Assembly: GCA_964036275.1 (NCBI GenBank)
Contig: OZ038440.1
Span: 8,655,690 to 8,719,689 of the forward strand
Source of the DNA: Litoditis marina
Taxonomy: Eukaryota; Nematoda; Chromadorea; Rhabditida; Rhabditidae
DNA: 64,000 bases
Direction: 5' to 3'
Shown: piece by piece, positions 49,961 through 61,700 of the stretch
Layout: each line of letters opens with the position of its first letter
Numbering within the stretch: position 1 is the stretch's first letter
Program-made: the position numbers and the translations under genes
The notes under the pieces: generated by a model
The model's database searches: none
Told to the model about the DNA's origin: nothing
The model's input: only the letters and a program-made list of their open reading frames with translations

Positions 49961-50673
49961 AATTCATGAAAAAGTGGGGGCCCAACGACTGTGAGATTTG
50001 TCTTCTGCTGTGCGCCCCTTAGACAACTACTCTCAAATGGAGCAGCTACTGCTACAAAAACCGAAAAATACTCATGTATAACTGTTAATTACAAACATAC
50101 AAAAGTCGTAAAATATTTTTTCAAACCTGTAAACTAGAATCTGTAAATAACCGAAAAATACTAATATACTCAAGTATAACTGTTCATTACAAACATACAA
50201 AAGTCGTAAAATATTTTCTCAAACCTGTAAACTAGAATCTACAAATCACAGATGTTAACTCAACGTAGTCAATTATAGAGTTCCTGGTTTTGTGCACAAT
50301 GGTTGGTGTTTTTGATCATTACTTCAATTCTAGGTGCTATAACGTTCGGCATATTATTCAACAGTTGTTCTCTCTTTCGCAGCTGTGACTTGTAGATTCT
50401 AGTTTACAGGTTTGAGAAAATATTTTACGACTTTTGTATGTTTGTAATGAACAGTTATACTTGAGTATATTAGTATTTTTCGGTTATTTACAGATTCTAG
50501 TTTACAGGTTTGAAAAAATATTTTACGACTTTTGTATGTTTGTAATTAACAGTTATACATGAGTATTTTTCGGTTTTTGTAGCAGTAGCTGCTCCATTTG
50601 AGAGTAGTTGTCTAAGGGGCGCACAGCAGAAGACAAATCTCACAGTCGTTGGGCCCCCACTTTTTCATGAATT
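49961..50673. repeat. Large palindrome, arms 291 bp, spacer 131 bp
   Basis: Left arm 49,961-50,251 and right arm 50,383-50,673 are reverse complements of equal length with very few mismatches. Outer ends read AATTCATGAAAAAGTGGG and its complement. Each arm contains two direct copies of a roughly 95-bp piece (CATACAAAAGTCGTAAAATA). No coding capacity. Likely a foldback element or a recent inverted duplication just upstream of the zinc-finger gene. Confidence 0.9.
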
Positions 50674-50819
50674 GTATTATAGTTCAGTTGGATTCATTTT
50701 CATTGATAGCAGAATTTACAAGACATCGACTTTCAGGGCAACTTCGCTGGGAACGTTTTCACTTTGATCCATGTGAACTTTGTTAGTGCGAGCTCTGTGC
50801 AGAAGAAGGTTGCAACGTA

Positions 50820-53800
50820 ATGGAAAGCCGTAGCCGTAGGTAAGAAACAGAATGTTTTAACTAATCTGAGTCGAGTCTAATGTACTTTTCTGTTCTGTAA
50901 CTTTGAACGCTGGTCACTGGAACAACTATATTCCGTAAACGGTTAAGAATCGGCGTAAGCTAACCTACTTTACGGTAGATCATATCACATGAGTGCAAAA
51001 CCTGGATCTCACAAATTCAGGTTTCAGGAGCAACATCATCGCTTTCTTTTCTACAAAATAGGATAATATTTTTATAGTTGTTTTGTTTGTTGAAAGTTGT
51101 GGTTGTTTACAGATATATTTCGGCTGGTCAGAGTGTCTTCGACCTACTGCCTCCCGATATTTCTCAGCAATTGGCAGATCTTAAACAGGAGCTCACTGAG
51201 ACGTGTGTCGCGGCTGATTGTGAAGTAAAGTCGGAACGAGAAGACGAATTTACAGACCAGTAAGTTCAGACTATTCGAGAATCAGCAACAACTTGTTTGT
51301 TAAATAAATAGTGTCATCGTAATCATCAATCAGTTTTACATCCAAACCAGCCAAATTTTTTCAAGTTGGGCCACGCACCCGCCGCACCTGTTTTCGAAAT
51401 GTTTCGCTTTATTTGCAGATTTCATTGATCAGTGACAAATTTGTTTTCTTATTTGTGAACATCACATTCCTGTTATGAACAACCAGCCAACTCATGCTGA
51501 TGCTAGATTTTCCTAATTTTTGTTTGTTTCTGCTAAAATTGCAGAATTTGATGATAAGGGAATGAGGCGGCTAAGGCAGTTTATGTTCGAGTGGAGACGA
51601 AGATCTGCATATTACAAACATTTGCTTGCCAAATAACGAATTAACCTGTTGTATTTGTTTCATTTTCAGAAGTGGTTTATTTTTCGGCGGTAACAACATT
51701 TTCTCACGAAATATTGATGACCAATGGGCAGACGTGAAGCGAGAACTATCTGATCCATCAGTGACTGTCAAGATCAATGTTGGAATTGGAGTTTCACCAA
51801 AGAAAGAGATCAAAGAACGACCGTTAGTTTCATCGTTCCATATTTTCTCTGCCCTCTAATTTTGAAAAATTGCCTATTTTGATGCAAAATCAGAAGATTG
51901 AAAAACGGGGTAGGTTGTGTATAATGGTCCCACTTCATTGACGTTTAGATATAGAATTCACCTAGAATGTCGGGTTCCCTAACCTAATTTCTCTCTGTGT
52001 TCAGTATCTCCGGAACCCTGCCAGTCCCTACTGCTCTGTTCCATTCTCCAAAGGAGGAGTGGCCCCAGAAACACAAACAGCCAGGAAAACCGGTAGGTGC
52101 GTAGGTGGACTGTCTTATTTGGTGACAATCATTGGCCCTCTTTTGTATTATAATTTGTAATATACAACGTTTACTCAAATAGGATCACTGACATGAAGAA
52201 AATTCGAAGTTTATAAATATGAAGTGTTGTGATCTTGAAATTAATCTTATTTTTTCAAATTTTTTTTATTTTTCTGAGGGCGCTGCCTGAATGATTTTAG
52301 AACATTTAACATAGAGTACTTAGTGAAAGGACAATCGGTTGCTTAGAGAACTGAGACATTGGGAAGTTTCAAGTTCACCTGTCTGCTTTGGAATTGGTGT
52401 TATATTGTCCATTTTACAGAGGTCCTCAGTGGAAACCGAAGAATTGGTTCGTTCACTGTTACAAACTGAACCATTGTATCTCGAGCCGGGTTTATCGTAA
52501 GTTTCTGTTTTTCTAGTGCATTATAAATTCTTTGTATCTTGTATATTTGTTTCATCCAAGGTAGGCAATTGAAATTGAAGTGAAATCATATTCAGTTTTA
52601 ATACGTTGAAATCAGTGTCCGCACACAGTTTTCGGGAAAAAATGTTGGCTGTTGGTACCATTCCGTCTAACTTCCAACGGTGAATTTTGATGGTTGAAGT
52701 TGCGCTGATGCTGTTACTGCGTTACTGGCATGTTCAATATAAATGTAACAAATCACTAATAACAAATCATGTGCTTCGAACGTAGGTATTTATTTCAGAA
52801 CAGGCCCGTTTATGGAACGTTTGTAACATTGTAACTCGTTCAGAGAAGGTGGTCATAGTATGATTACTGGAACAATATAGTGTTTTCTCTGTGGATTTGC
52901 ATTGATACCACTGCCTCAAAGTGAACCATGTTCAATCATACTTCAGAACGTTTTTCGAATAGCCAGAAAAAAGTTAGGATACGCGATACGGGCATCCTTT
53001 TCGCGTATATCGAGATATATTGTCTATTTTAAAATTCAAAAAGGTCGCTTATTTTTGTAGTATAGTCACATCTCACTGGTGGGTGCGTTCTACTACTGAA
53101 CAAAAAAACTTCTACGATTTCAGATTAGACGGTTTTCGCTATGTTTCATATGGTTTGTCGCATGCTTCCGAGCAGTTGACGGATAAAAAAGTCGCCATGC
53201 CAGTCGGAATTGGAGAGTTGCCAGCTGGTTGTCCACTCTCAACTTCCACTAGTAGGTGAGTATCTTTTATTCTCTTCTTATTTTGCAATCCAACCTACGT
53301 AGAAAACGTTTCTATCACAGTAAAGTTGTCTTATCAGGAGAACGAAAAACGGATTAGCTTCACGTCAAAAACAAGGAGTTTTGTCTATGTTTTGATGCGA
53401 ATTATTTATTTTTCAAGGAATTCAATATTTTCATGTGAGTTAATATGGAATTGGGGGTTGGGGGAGGGCGGGGGGGGGGGTTACATTTCACCTATGATCC
53501 TATGGTACAAAAGCGGGTTTGCCAGTCCTTCAACGAAAAAAGGTTCCTTTCCGGGCGCGAGCTGTTTGTGTATGTGGAATTTCGGGTGAAATAATTCTCT
53601 GTCTATGTTCAGTTTCAGTATATTCCCACCACTGCCAGTTTCGAATGTTCGGTGTGATCCCTTGAAGAGGGAGTCGCCCGATAAACAAGCAGTCAAACGG
53701 GTGGGTGGAATATCTTGTATGGACCCACGTTTTCTTTTCTTTTCTTATAGGCCCTAAAGAAGGACGATTTTGTGGTCCAATCGCAACGCTCCAGTCCTTT

Positions 53801-56072
53801 AAACTGCAACATATTTTTCGATTGCAGTTTAAAGGACCGTTGACACGGGATTGGTCCACACAATCGTCCTGCTTTAAATGTTAATTTCAAAAATCAATGA
53901 TCAATTCGCGCTATATTTATGGTTGCCCAATGGATAAATTGGACGTTAGAACTTCAATTCCTCACCCGACTTCGTGTTGTATAAATAACTCAACTCGTAT
54001 AAAAACTTTTTTTTACAAACAAGAAAACTCAATTGACAACCCTGATCGGGGTACAATTCTTGAGACTTTTGCTTCAACTTCAATATCCCTCTAACTAGGA
54101 CGTTTTTACCTAGGAGAAATAAAAAAAAATGGGCACTGTCTGTTTGCTTTGAAGGACAACGTTATATTTGACAGAGGCGTTCCATTCGAACGGAGGAGTT
54201 GGTTAGTCCAGTTGAAAACAGAAACAGAGCTCCGTGCACTCCAACGTCAGTTTTATAATTTAATGTACTTATTTCATTCGAGGCAATATGTGACGGTTGA
54301 TCTAATAGAAACAATTAAGTCTCTCGTTCGAAAAGTAGATCTTTTTTTGTAGTCAAAAATCAGGTATTTTGCGGATTTTAAGGAAAAAACGGGCTTCTTT
54401 TCATAGATTATTCACATATTATTGGAGTATAAGCTCGGCTATGTTCAACTGAAATGACCGATATGATTGTAGGTTGAAACGGAAATACCGCCCTCGCGTA
54501 ATGCCCGATGAACTCTCACGTGCGTTGGTGCAACTGATGGATAAGAAAGGTGCCCTGCCAATTGGCGAGTTGCCAGCTGATTGCCCACTCGAAACTGTCA
54601 CCCCTGCCGGCGACGGGTCAGTAGATTTACTAACTCATATTAATGAGCATACTTAATTTTATTAAAATTCCTTAAATTTCGTGAATTTCATTTAAAAAAT
54701 TTCAATGCAAAACGAAGGCTATTCGTTGAAGCAGGACGATTATGTGGACCAATCCCGTGTCAACGGTTCTTTAAACTGCAATTGAAAAATTTATTGGTTC
54801 AATGGACTGAAGCATTAGGGTTGGACCATATACTCGTCCTTCTTTAATTGCTGGTTTGTAGCGAGTAGCAAGTTTAGAATAAAACAGATTAACAGTAGTA
54901 CGATCAACACGTTTGTTGCTTCTTGACAGACATAGCAACAAACACATTTCTCACCGATATATACTAGCTGTTTGAATTGCTATAAAGTATAAAGATGAAC
55001 ATAGTGATTTAAGTAGTTAGTTGTGGTTCTAGTTTTCGCAACTAGTCAATCCACTTTTTTCAGAAAGAAGGCTTGGGAAAAGCAGGTTTCCACTGCATCA
55101 ACAAATTGCTACTCCTCCGAGAAAAACGACGAGGAAGAAAGTACTGAAGTAAGTACGATAGTTGCTGAAACCGATGTTGTTATGGAAAGAGGAACCCCTT
55201 TAGCCGTGACCCCTACAAAATCGTATTTACATATATTTCCTATAATTTACGGACAATTCAATTTGCTAGTGTTAATGATCCGTAAAAATTGTGCAAAACT
55301 TCTCTTGTTTGAGTGTTATGTCATTTTCTGAAACGTTCTCTTCATCGGGCGGTTTTTACGTGGGGTATTGGAAGGTAGCTGATGATAATCAAGTTGAGGT
55401 GATGGGGTTAATTTAAATGAATTGAGTGGCATCGACTATTCTTCACCAATATTTACCTAGTTCAGAGCTCGACTAAACACTTTCTCTCGAACCCAGACGG
55501 AATTGTATTTAGGATTTGTCTCTTGCTGGTAGGAAAACTCGAGCTGTCTACTATGTTTGTCCGGAATGTGGGAAAAAGATGCGACTTCATTCCATGTACA
55601 CGCACCTTAGAAGCACACATCGGTATGGTCCCGACGACATGGCTAGGTTCCGAGCCCAAAAAAGGTGAGACAGGACCTCTACTTTAACGAAGTTATTGGA
55701 GTAAGGGAATGCAGATAATCGCTCCTTTAACCCTAATATAGGGAACATTTGTTTGGTTTTGATGCAAAATACGGAAATTAAAGCTATTTAAATCATTGTT
55801 CACACTTTACTAATTAATGGGTAAGGATAGAACCCACATTTCGCGATTGGACACTATATTTCGGATTCAACACTCACCTGATTCTGCTAGACTGAGTGGT
55901 GAATTTTAATTTTTTTTTCGAATAATGCTCAAGAGATCAAGCTTGCAAGAGCATTTTCTGAAATGTCTAAATTGTATTTTCTCTAGCAGTACGTATAAAG
56001 TTTTCTGCTTCAGAATGGTGGGCTGAAGTTTTCATGTTTTTCGACCCATTTTTTTTCAGAGTTCAAGATTAG
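50820..56072 (+). CDS. C2H2 zinc-finger protein with duplicated exon modules (12 exons, about 389 aa)
   Basis: Exons: 50820-50839, 51113-51259, 51670-51822, 52005-52092, 52420-52496, 53124-53255, 53613-53700, 54175-54245, 54473-54616, 55064-55148, 55513-55664, 56060-56072; all phases agree and both ends are a clear ATG (MESRSRRY) and TAG. The only recognised domain is a C-terminal C2H2 finger, CPECGKKMRLHSMYTHLRST followed by H, so binding of nucleic acid in the nucleus is a reasonable inference. The rest is hydrophilic. Exons 4-6 and 7-9 are a duplicated triplet: 88/77/132 nt against 88/71/144 nt, with matching phases and motifs (LPVPTAL/PLPVSNV; TEELVRS/TEELVSP; GELPAGCPL/GELPADCPL). Exons 2 and 3 also look related (QLADLKQEL/QWADVKREL). 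No known orthologue recognised. Confidence 0.82.
53754..53877. mobile_element. 124-bp palindromic MITE, copy 1
   Basis: Ends CTAAAGAAGGACGATTTTGT and, inverted, TTAAAGCAGGACGATTGTGT. Each half continues to TCCTTTAAACTGCA, so the whole element is one hairpin. It lies in intron 7 of the C2H2 gene, between its two exon modules. Confidence 0.85.
54726..54847. mobile_element. 124-bp palindromic MITE, copy 2
   Basis: Ends TTGAAGCAGGACGATTATGT and, inverted, TTAAAGAAGGACGAGTATAT; the middle is somewhat diverged. It lies in intron 9 of the C2H2 gene. Confidence 0.8.
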
Positions 56073-57032
56073 CTGGAGCATCTTGAGGGAACAGTTTATA
56101 CGTCTTTCGAAAACGAGATTGGAATACCAAACTCAGTTATTCTTCTCTGAATTTCTCACCAGTTTCCGATGTTTATGTATACGTTAGACAGTGTTCAACT
56201 ACTGTGTTGTTGTTATTGTTTAAATTTTTTACTAGTTTTTCCATAGTCAGTTAGTTGTGAAACCCAATTTTTACGGATTTTGCCATAGTTAGTTAGGTAT
56301 GAAACCCAATTTTTACGGATTTTTCCATAGTTAGTTAGGTATGAAACCAATCGTGTTTACCAATTTTTCTTTCCGTGTCTTCTTTCAAACTTCTTTCATT
56401 TTCACGAGTTTCATGTTATCGGTATGTTCGTTTTGTAGCATCAGGTTGTTCAGTATCCTTCTTTGATGTATCAGTTTCATTCATTTATTTTTCCTGAATG
56501 TTATGCCGGTCATGTGCATGTTATGTTATTTCAACTAAAATTTCTCTATTCACTGGTTTTGATAACTGATCTCTACAGTATTTGGCAAATCATTCCCTTA
56601 GTTTTACTGAACAACATCATACAAACACAAGACACTGGATTGAGACTTTTATGGCCGTTACCCCACTGAGAAATATGACCCGCGAGTCCTTTTTCAAACC
56701 GGAAATATAAGTATTCCGACTAATTCCAACAAAAAATGTGTTATTTTCATATTGAGAATGCACCGGGATCCATAACCCCTTTACCCGCAACCCCTTTCGC
56801 CAAAACTAAGCTGAGTGTATGAACAACAGAAGGACCTACTCAAGCGAATTACTGATAACGGGGTTTGATCTCACAAACGAAGACTTCTAACATTTACGCA
56901 TTGCCCAAAAACATTCGTGCGGGATTAACTCAACAAAAGCGAGGGACAATAATATCGTAGACAGGATGCTCCTAAAACCGTTTGCTCCTTTCGAAACGAG
57001 CCTATATGATGTATGCAAAATGCCGGCCAATT

Positions 57033-57288
57033 CTACAACTAACCGGGTTTTTAGGTAACCTAACCCTTTTTTGGTAACTTATTTTTGAGGTTACCTTGGT
57101 AGGTAACCTGAAAGTAACCTGAAACTAAAATCCTGTTACCGTTCAAACTAACGGTAAAAACCACATTTTTCGTTAGAAAAACAGATAACCGGTTTTTCAT
57201 TTTAGGTTACCAACCGGTTACCTACTGAGGTAACCTGAAAAATAGGTTACCAAAAAAGGGCTAGGTTACCTAAAAACCCGGTTAGATA
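57033..57288. mobile_element. GGTTACC-rich MITE, full copy
   Basis: Left end ACTAACCGGGTTTTTAGGTA and right end, inverted, TCTAACCGGGTTTTTAGGTA; the inverted match runs about 47 bases with few mismatches. Internal GGTTACC/GGTAACC motifs are abundant. About 256 bp, no coding capacity. Confidence 0.85.
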
Positions 57289-57861
57289 TAAAATTCACCC
57301 AAAATGCCGTATTCTGCTGTGTTTGTAGTTTGATTTCGTCGGAATTTGTGAATTATGACATGTATTGAGATCAACCGGAGGTTGAAGCTTACAAGTTTGG
57401 AAACAGGCTAGACGTTTTATTTAAAGTAGGACGATTCTTAAAACTGAACATGATTGGTGCATTCACCCGTGTGGATGTATGTTTTCAAAAATACCACGAA
57501 AAGCACGGGAAATGAATTTGGGAGAGAATGATAACTCAGAAAAATTAGTTATAGGTTATAAGTAGAGTGTCAAGTAATCAACTATTGCGAAGTAAAACGG
57601 TGGTAAGTCTTCTCGTCCTGTTTTTCAAGTTCTCAGAGGGGTTCAACTGATGATGACCCAACCCTCTGAGAACAACACCAAAATCGTCTTGAATCAGGGT
57701 CGAAACGATTTTGAGTGGCACCTTTCACTGAGCACATATTTCCATAATATTGCGACAGTGTACATGTGTACAACTATTTCGTAAACTTGTATAAAGTTTG
57801 GGAAACGATTTTGAAAAGTTTGATGTTTGAAAAGTAGGTTCACTTTTCCCAAAGCAAGGCT

Positions 57862-57960
57862 GTACGATGTATGTTGCGTGCTCACTTACCGTGTTTGTAG
57901 TTTGATCACGTTAGTTTTCGGTTGAACTGCAAATCATGGCGTGTATTGATCAAACTACAA
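57862..57960. repeat. GATCAAACTACAA hairpin family, compact copy
   Basis: Stem TTGTAGTTTGATC / GATCAAACTACAA encloses about 50 bases including TTTTCGGTTGAACTGCAAA and CATGGCGTGTATT. Confidence 0.65.
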
Positions 57961-58554
57961 TAATGATGTGGTCACCCCACATGCCTGTAGTCTACAAGAG
58001 AATGGATCATACGTGTAGCGTAGTTCCAGTTGGTAAATTGGACAATGTAAGTGATGATTTTACTTCTTGGTTCGATGCTCACAAGAGGCAGAGATTGTAT
58101 AAATCATTACACAAATAAAAACTAAACGTATTATTCATTCCAGACAGTTTACGACATTGATTGTTCTAAAATAGTATATTTATGCACATTTATGCAGTTT
58201 TTGTCGTAAACTGGTATGAGGTTTGTTTATTATTGTCAGTGCATACTAGGATTATCTGATCAACGGCAATTCATTGTGTTATAAAAGCTAGTGGTGGTAT
58301 CATAGAAACACATCCAAATAATGGAATCTTCTCTTCTGTATCATCGTACACGAAAACCACTTCTTTTTGATCTCTATTTGAAACACACATTTCAGTTTCA
58401 AGTTGGGAGAAGATTTAACCAAGCCGTTTTTTCACGTTTCGGTCATATTCGAAAACGCAGTTCGAAAAGTGAGCTGTTACATATCAGTTTGTTAGTTTGT
58501 TAACAGAAGGTTGTGTTTGTAGTTTGATATCGTCATGAACTCAATCTTTCCTAA

Positions 58555-58678
58555 TTAAAGAAGGACGATTATGTGGTCCAATCGCAACGCTTCAGTCCTT
58601 TAAACCGCAATATATTTTTCAATTGCAGTTTAAAGGACCGATGTAACGGGATTGGTCCACATAATCGTCCTTCTTTAA
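58555..58678. mobile_element. 124-bp palindromic MITE, copy 3
   Basis: Ends TTAAAGAAGGACGATTATGT and its exact inverted counterpart at the right. The element begins and ends with TTAA, which could be a TTAA target-site duplication. It lies only about 40 bases upstream of the astacin start codon, so it may be part of the promoter or 5' leader. Confidence 0.88.
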
Positions 58679-58716
58679 GGTAATCTACAAGCTGTGCGTC
58701 AACTATCGTTCAAAAC

Positions 58717-61700
58717 ATGTTGAGATTGTTACTACTTCCTCTATGTGTACGTCTAGCTTTTGCTTCCCCTCTCGATGTCTTTCTGTCTGAGGATGATATA
58801 GATACCAGTTCAACAAAAGAGCTGACGTTGGAGGAATTGGGAGAATACTTGAAGGTGGGTAATGAATGACATGTCAATCAATATATTCAGATATTGATTG
58901 AAACATTTCAGCGGATTGTGCGCTGTGCTGTATTCATTTTACTTAGACATTAGACATTCTAATGTCAAAAAGTGTTTGCACCAATCATACGTTTTGACAC
59001 AGTGAAAAAACAATAATATTATGGCAGACTCAATTTTTTACCAGATTGATTTAGATAACATAATTCGGATATAATTCCAGTCACAAGGAGTGGAGTCTCC
59101 CATTTTCTCGCAACCGGAAGACAGACTAATTCAGATGAGAGCACGGAGTTTGGAGAAGATTCTCGAAGGAACAATAACATCAGACAGTTCGGTTGATGAG
59201 GTTATTCTCCCTTTCCTCGTTATATTTTTTAAATAATTACTTTAGGACAAAATTTATAATCAAAAAGCGTATACATTCTAAGTGGCGCTATACCCGCATA
59301 GTGCGTTCCAAATTTATTGGTTTCTGTCTCTCGCAGGAATCGAACCTGCGAGCAAAAGTTTCGTAGTAGAGCGGCTAACCACTGCACCATTATATTACAT
59401 ATGTGGCAAGCTTTGGCATCCAGGACATGTGTGCTTACACATCGGAAAGTGAGATATACCGTACCCTTCCACATTTCCGTTGGCGACGACTATATCTTGG
59501 TAGTATGATCCCGCTGCATTTCAGTGCAAACTCGTAAACTATAGCGTGTATCGAAATCAACCTCCAAGATTTGGTCATTTCCCATTTTCTATTACTCCTA
59601 TTATACTCAGACAGAATAGGTTCTGATCAGTGCATTTTATGATCTACCCGCCGTTTCATCTGTTTGCAGTACTGCTTTCGCTGTTTATTCTCTGAACTGC
59701 GAAGTTCAAAAGGGAAATCACTCTGAAACTGTTTGTGTTCTTTTTCAGAACTTTTTCGACCGGAAACAGGACCGTATACAACCGGAAGGTGACAGCATAA
59801 TGGACATAAACAAGGGAAAAAGCATTTCAAACAAAATGTACCAGGGAGACGTTCTACTTACAGGGTGAAGTGAACTTTGTCCGTATCTATCTACAATTCT
59901 TGGTACTTTTCACATTTCACTTTCTTCGAACACTTGTATTGTATCGACCGTGCTGTTCTCGCAGCATGAAATATACATTCAAAATTGTTTATAAAAAGTT
60001 ATTACCGTATGATTTTGTATCTATTTTGATGAAAATGACTTTAATTTTCTACAGAGATCAAGTGGATTGGCTGAATAGCGACGACAGCTCAGACAACACT
60101 AGAACACGTCGTCAGGCCTATAAAAGCGCGTAAGTTAATATATCTAGTGTTAATATTGTTTAGTTTGTTGTGCACTTTCTGATAGCTCGGAAAGTATTGA
60201 CCTTTGAGTGCTCTTTCTGCCTGAACGGTGCAGGTCCCCGTGCATAGCTCTTTCCAACAATCCAACTATGAAGTAAGGTGCATGTACTATAGGGTTAATC
60301 GAGTTCAAAAGTTCGAGTTTTCGAGTTTTGGGAAATTTCGAGTTTTCGAGTTCGACTCGACTGGAAAATTTTCGAGTTTTTTCGTGTCGAGTTGAGTTTT
60401 AGTGGTTTCCGAACCAAAAAATCCACTTTTTTATTCCGAAATTTTACGTTTTGAATTTTCGCGTCTGAAATTTCGAGTTTTCGAGTTTTGGAAAATTTCA
60501 AGTTTTCGAGTTTTCGAGGTTTGGGAAAATTTCGAGTTTTCGAATTTTCGAGTTTTCGAGTTTTGGCAGAAATCGAGTTTTCGAGTTTCGAGTTCGACTT
60601 CAACAACCCTAATGTACTAGCAGTAATAATAAAGTAAAAACTATGTACGTTGTAATCACTACAGGTAAAGGATAATAAGATGTACTGACGAATTAAAAAA
60701 AAACTTTACTTTTCATAAGTTCATACTGTAACAACTACGTGCCTTTTGTAGCAGTCAAAGCTTGGTTGTAAACGCAGTATGCATTGGGAATATTCAAGCG
60801 AGAGACAACTGAGATACAGCACTTGTTTTAATTCCACCACATGTATTTATAAATTCTACATGGTTGAATTTTGTTAAGATTGTATCCAAAAACGATCTGG
60901 ACCGGAGCTGTCTCTTACCAGTTTCATCCGAGTGCAGGTCAGTTGCTTTTTGGATAAATCTGTTTCTCTCAAAAAGGATTTCACGTACTTGTCTATCTTT
61001 CCGTCGTGGAATCCCTTCTGATAGTTTTTAGAATTTGTTTTAAGGTTGTGCACTGTGATAAAGGTATAAAATGGAATGGATAAAGTTTGGTGAAAGACCG
61101 TTTATACATCAACGCATACTGTGATCTTGATTCAAAGTTCAACTGATAACTGTACGTTGAACTCCGAGGTCTACAAATGTTCGAGTTTACCAGCTCTGTA
61201 GGTATCGCTCTTTCCAAAACAAGTCTTTACGTCTTTAGTGTTAGTAGTTTATCTTCGCTACTTTTGGTCAAAATTCAAAAATTTTAGTAAAATTATACAA
61301 GATCAAACTACAAATAACATTATGTCATGGTGTCTTAGATATCGGTGTGCGGACAGCGTTTCGCAGAGCAGCCAGTTTCTGGAGGAAAAACACATGCATC
61401 AACATTCAGGAGAGCTCTACCGGTATATTGAATTTCAGAATGTTCTGTTATGAAAATACTGTTTAAGTACCTGGTGTTCTTTCACTATGAGCAGACCAGC
61501 ATTGAAACGACTCAAATATTTTTGCTTGGGCTACGGCATCAATAATCACCTGTAATCCTTACTCTTACTCTATCCTTACCCTATTAAAACTGCCCAGGTG
61601 AATCGTGCGTATTAATAAAACACATACTCAAAGTAATCTTAATAAACATATATGTACACCAGTACAGCTGTACTGCTAAAAGCGTGAAAGTGAAACAATT

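Larger units (their letters stand above)
56073..58554. other. Intergenic region with several repeats
   Basis: About 2.5 kb without a supported gene. A short tandem repeat (AACCCAATTTTTACGGATTT units with TAGTTAGGTATGAA) lies near 56,220-56,350. Then come a GGTTACC MITE (57,033-57,288), hairpin-family copies near 57,310 and 57,870, and half of a 124-bp MITE at 57,419-57,460. The promoter of the astacin gene is expected near the right end. Confidence 0.5.
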
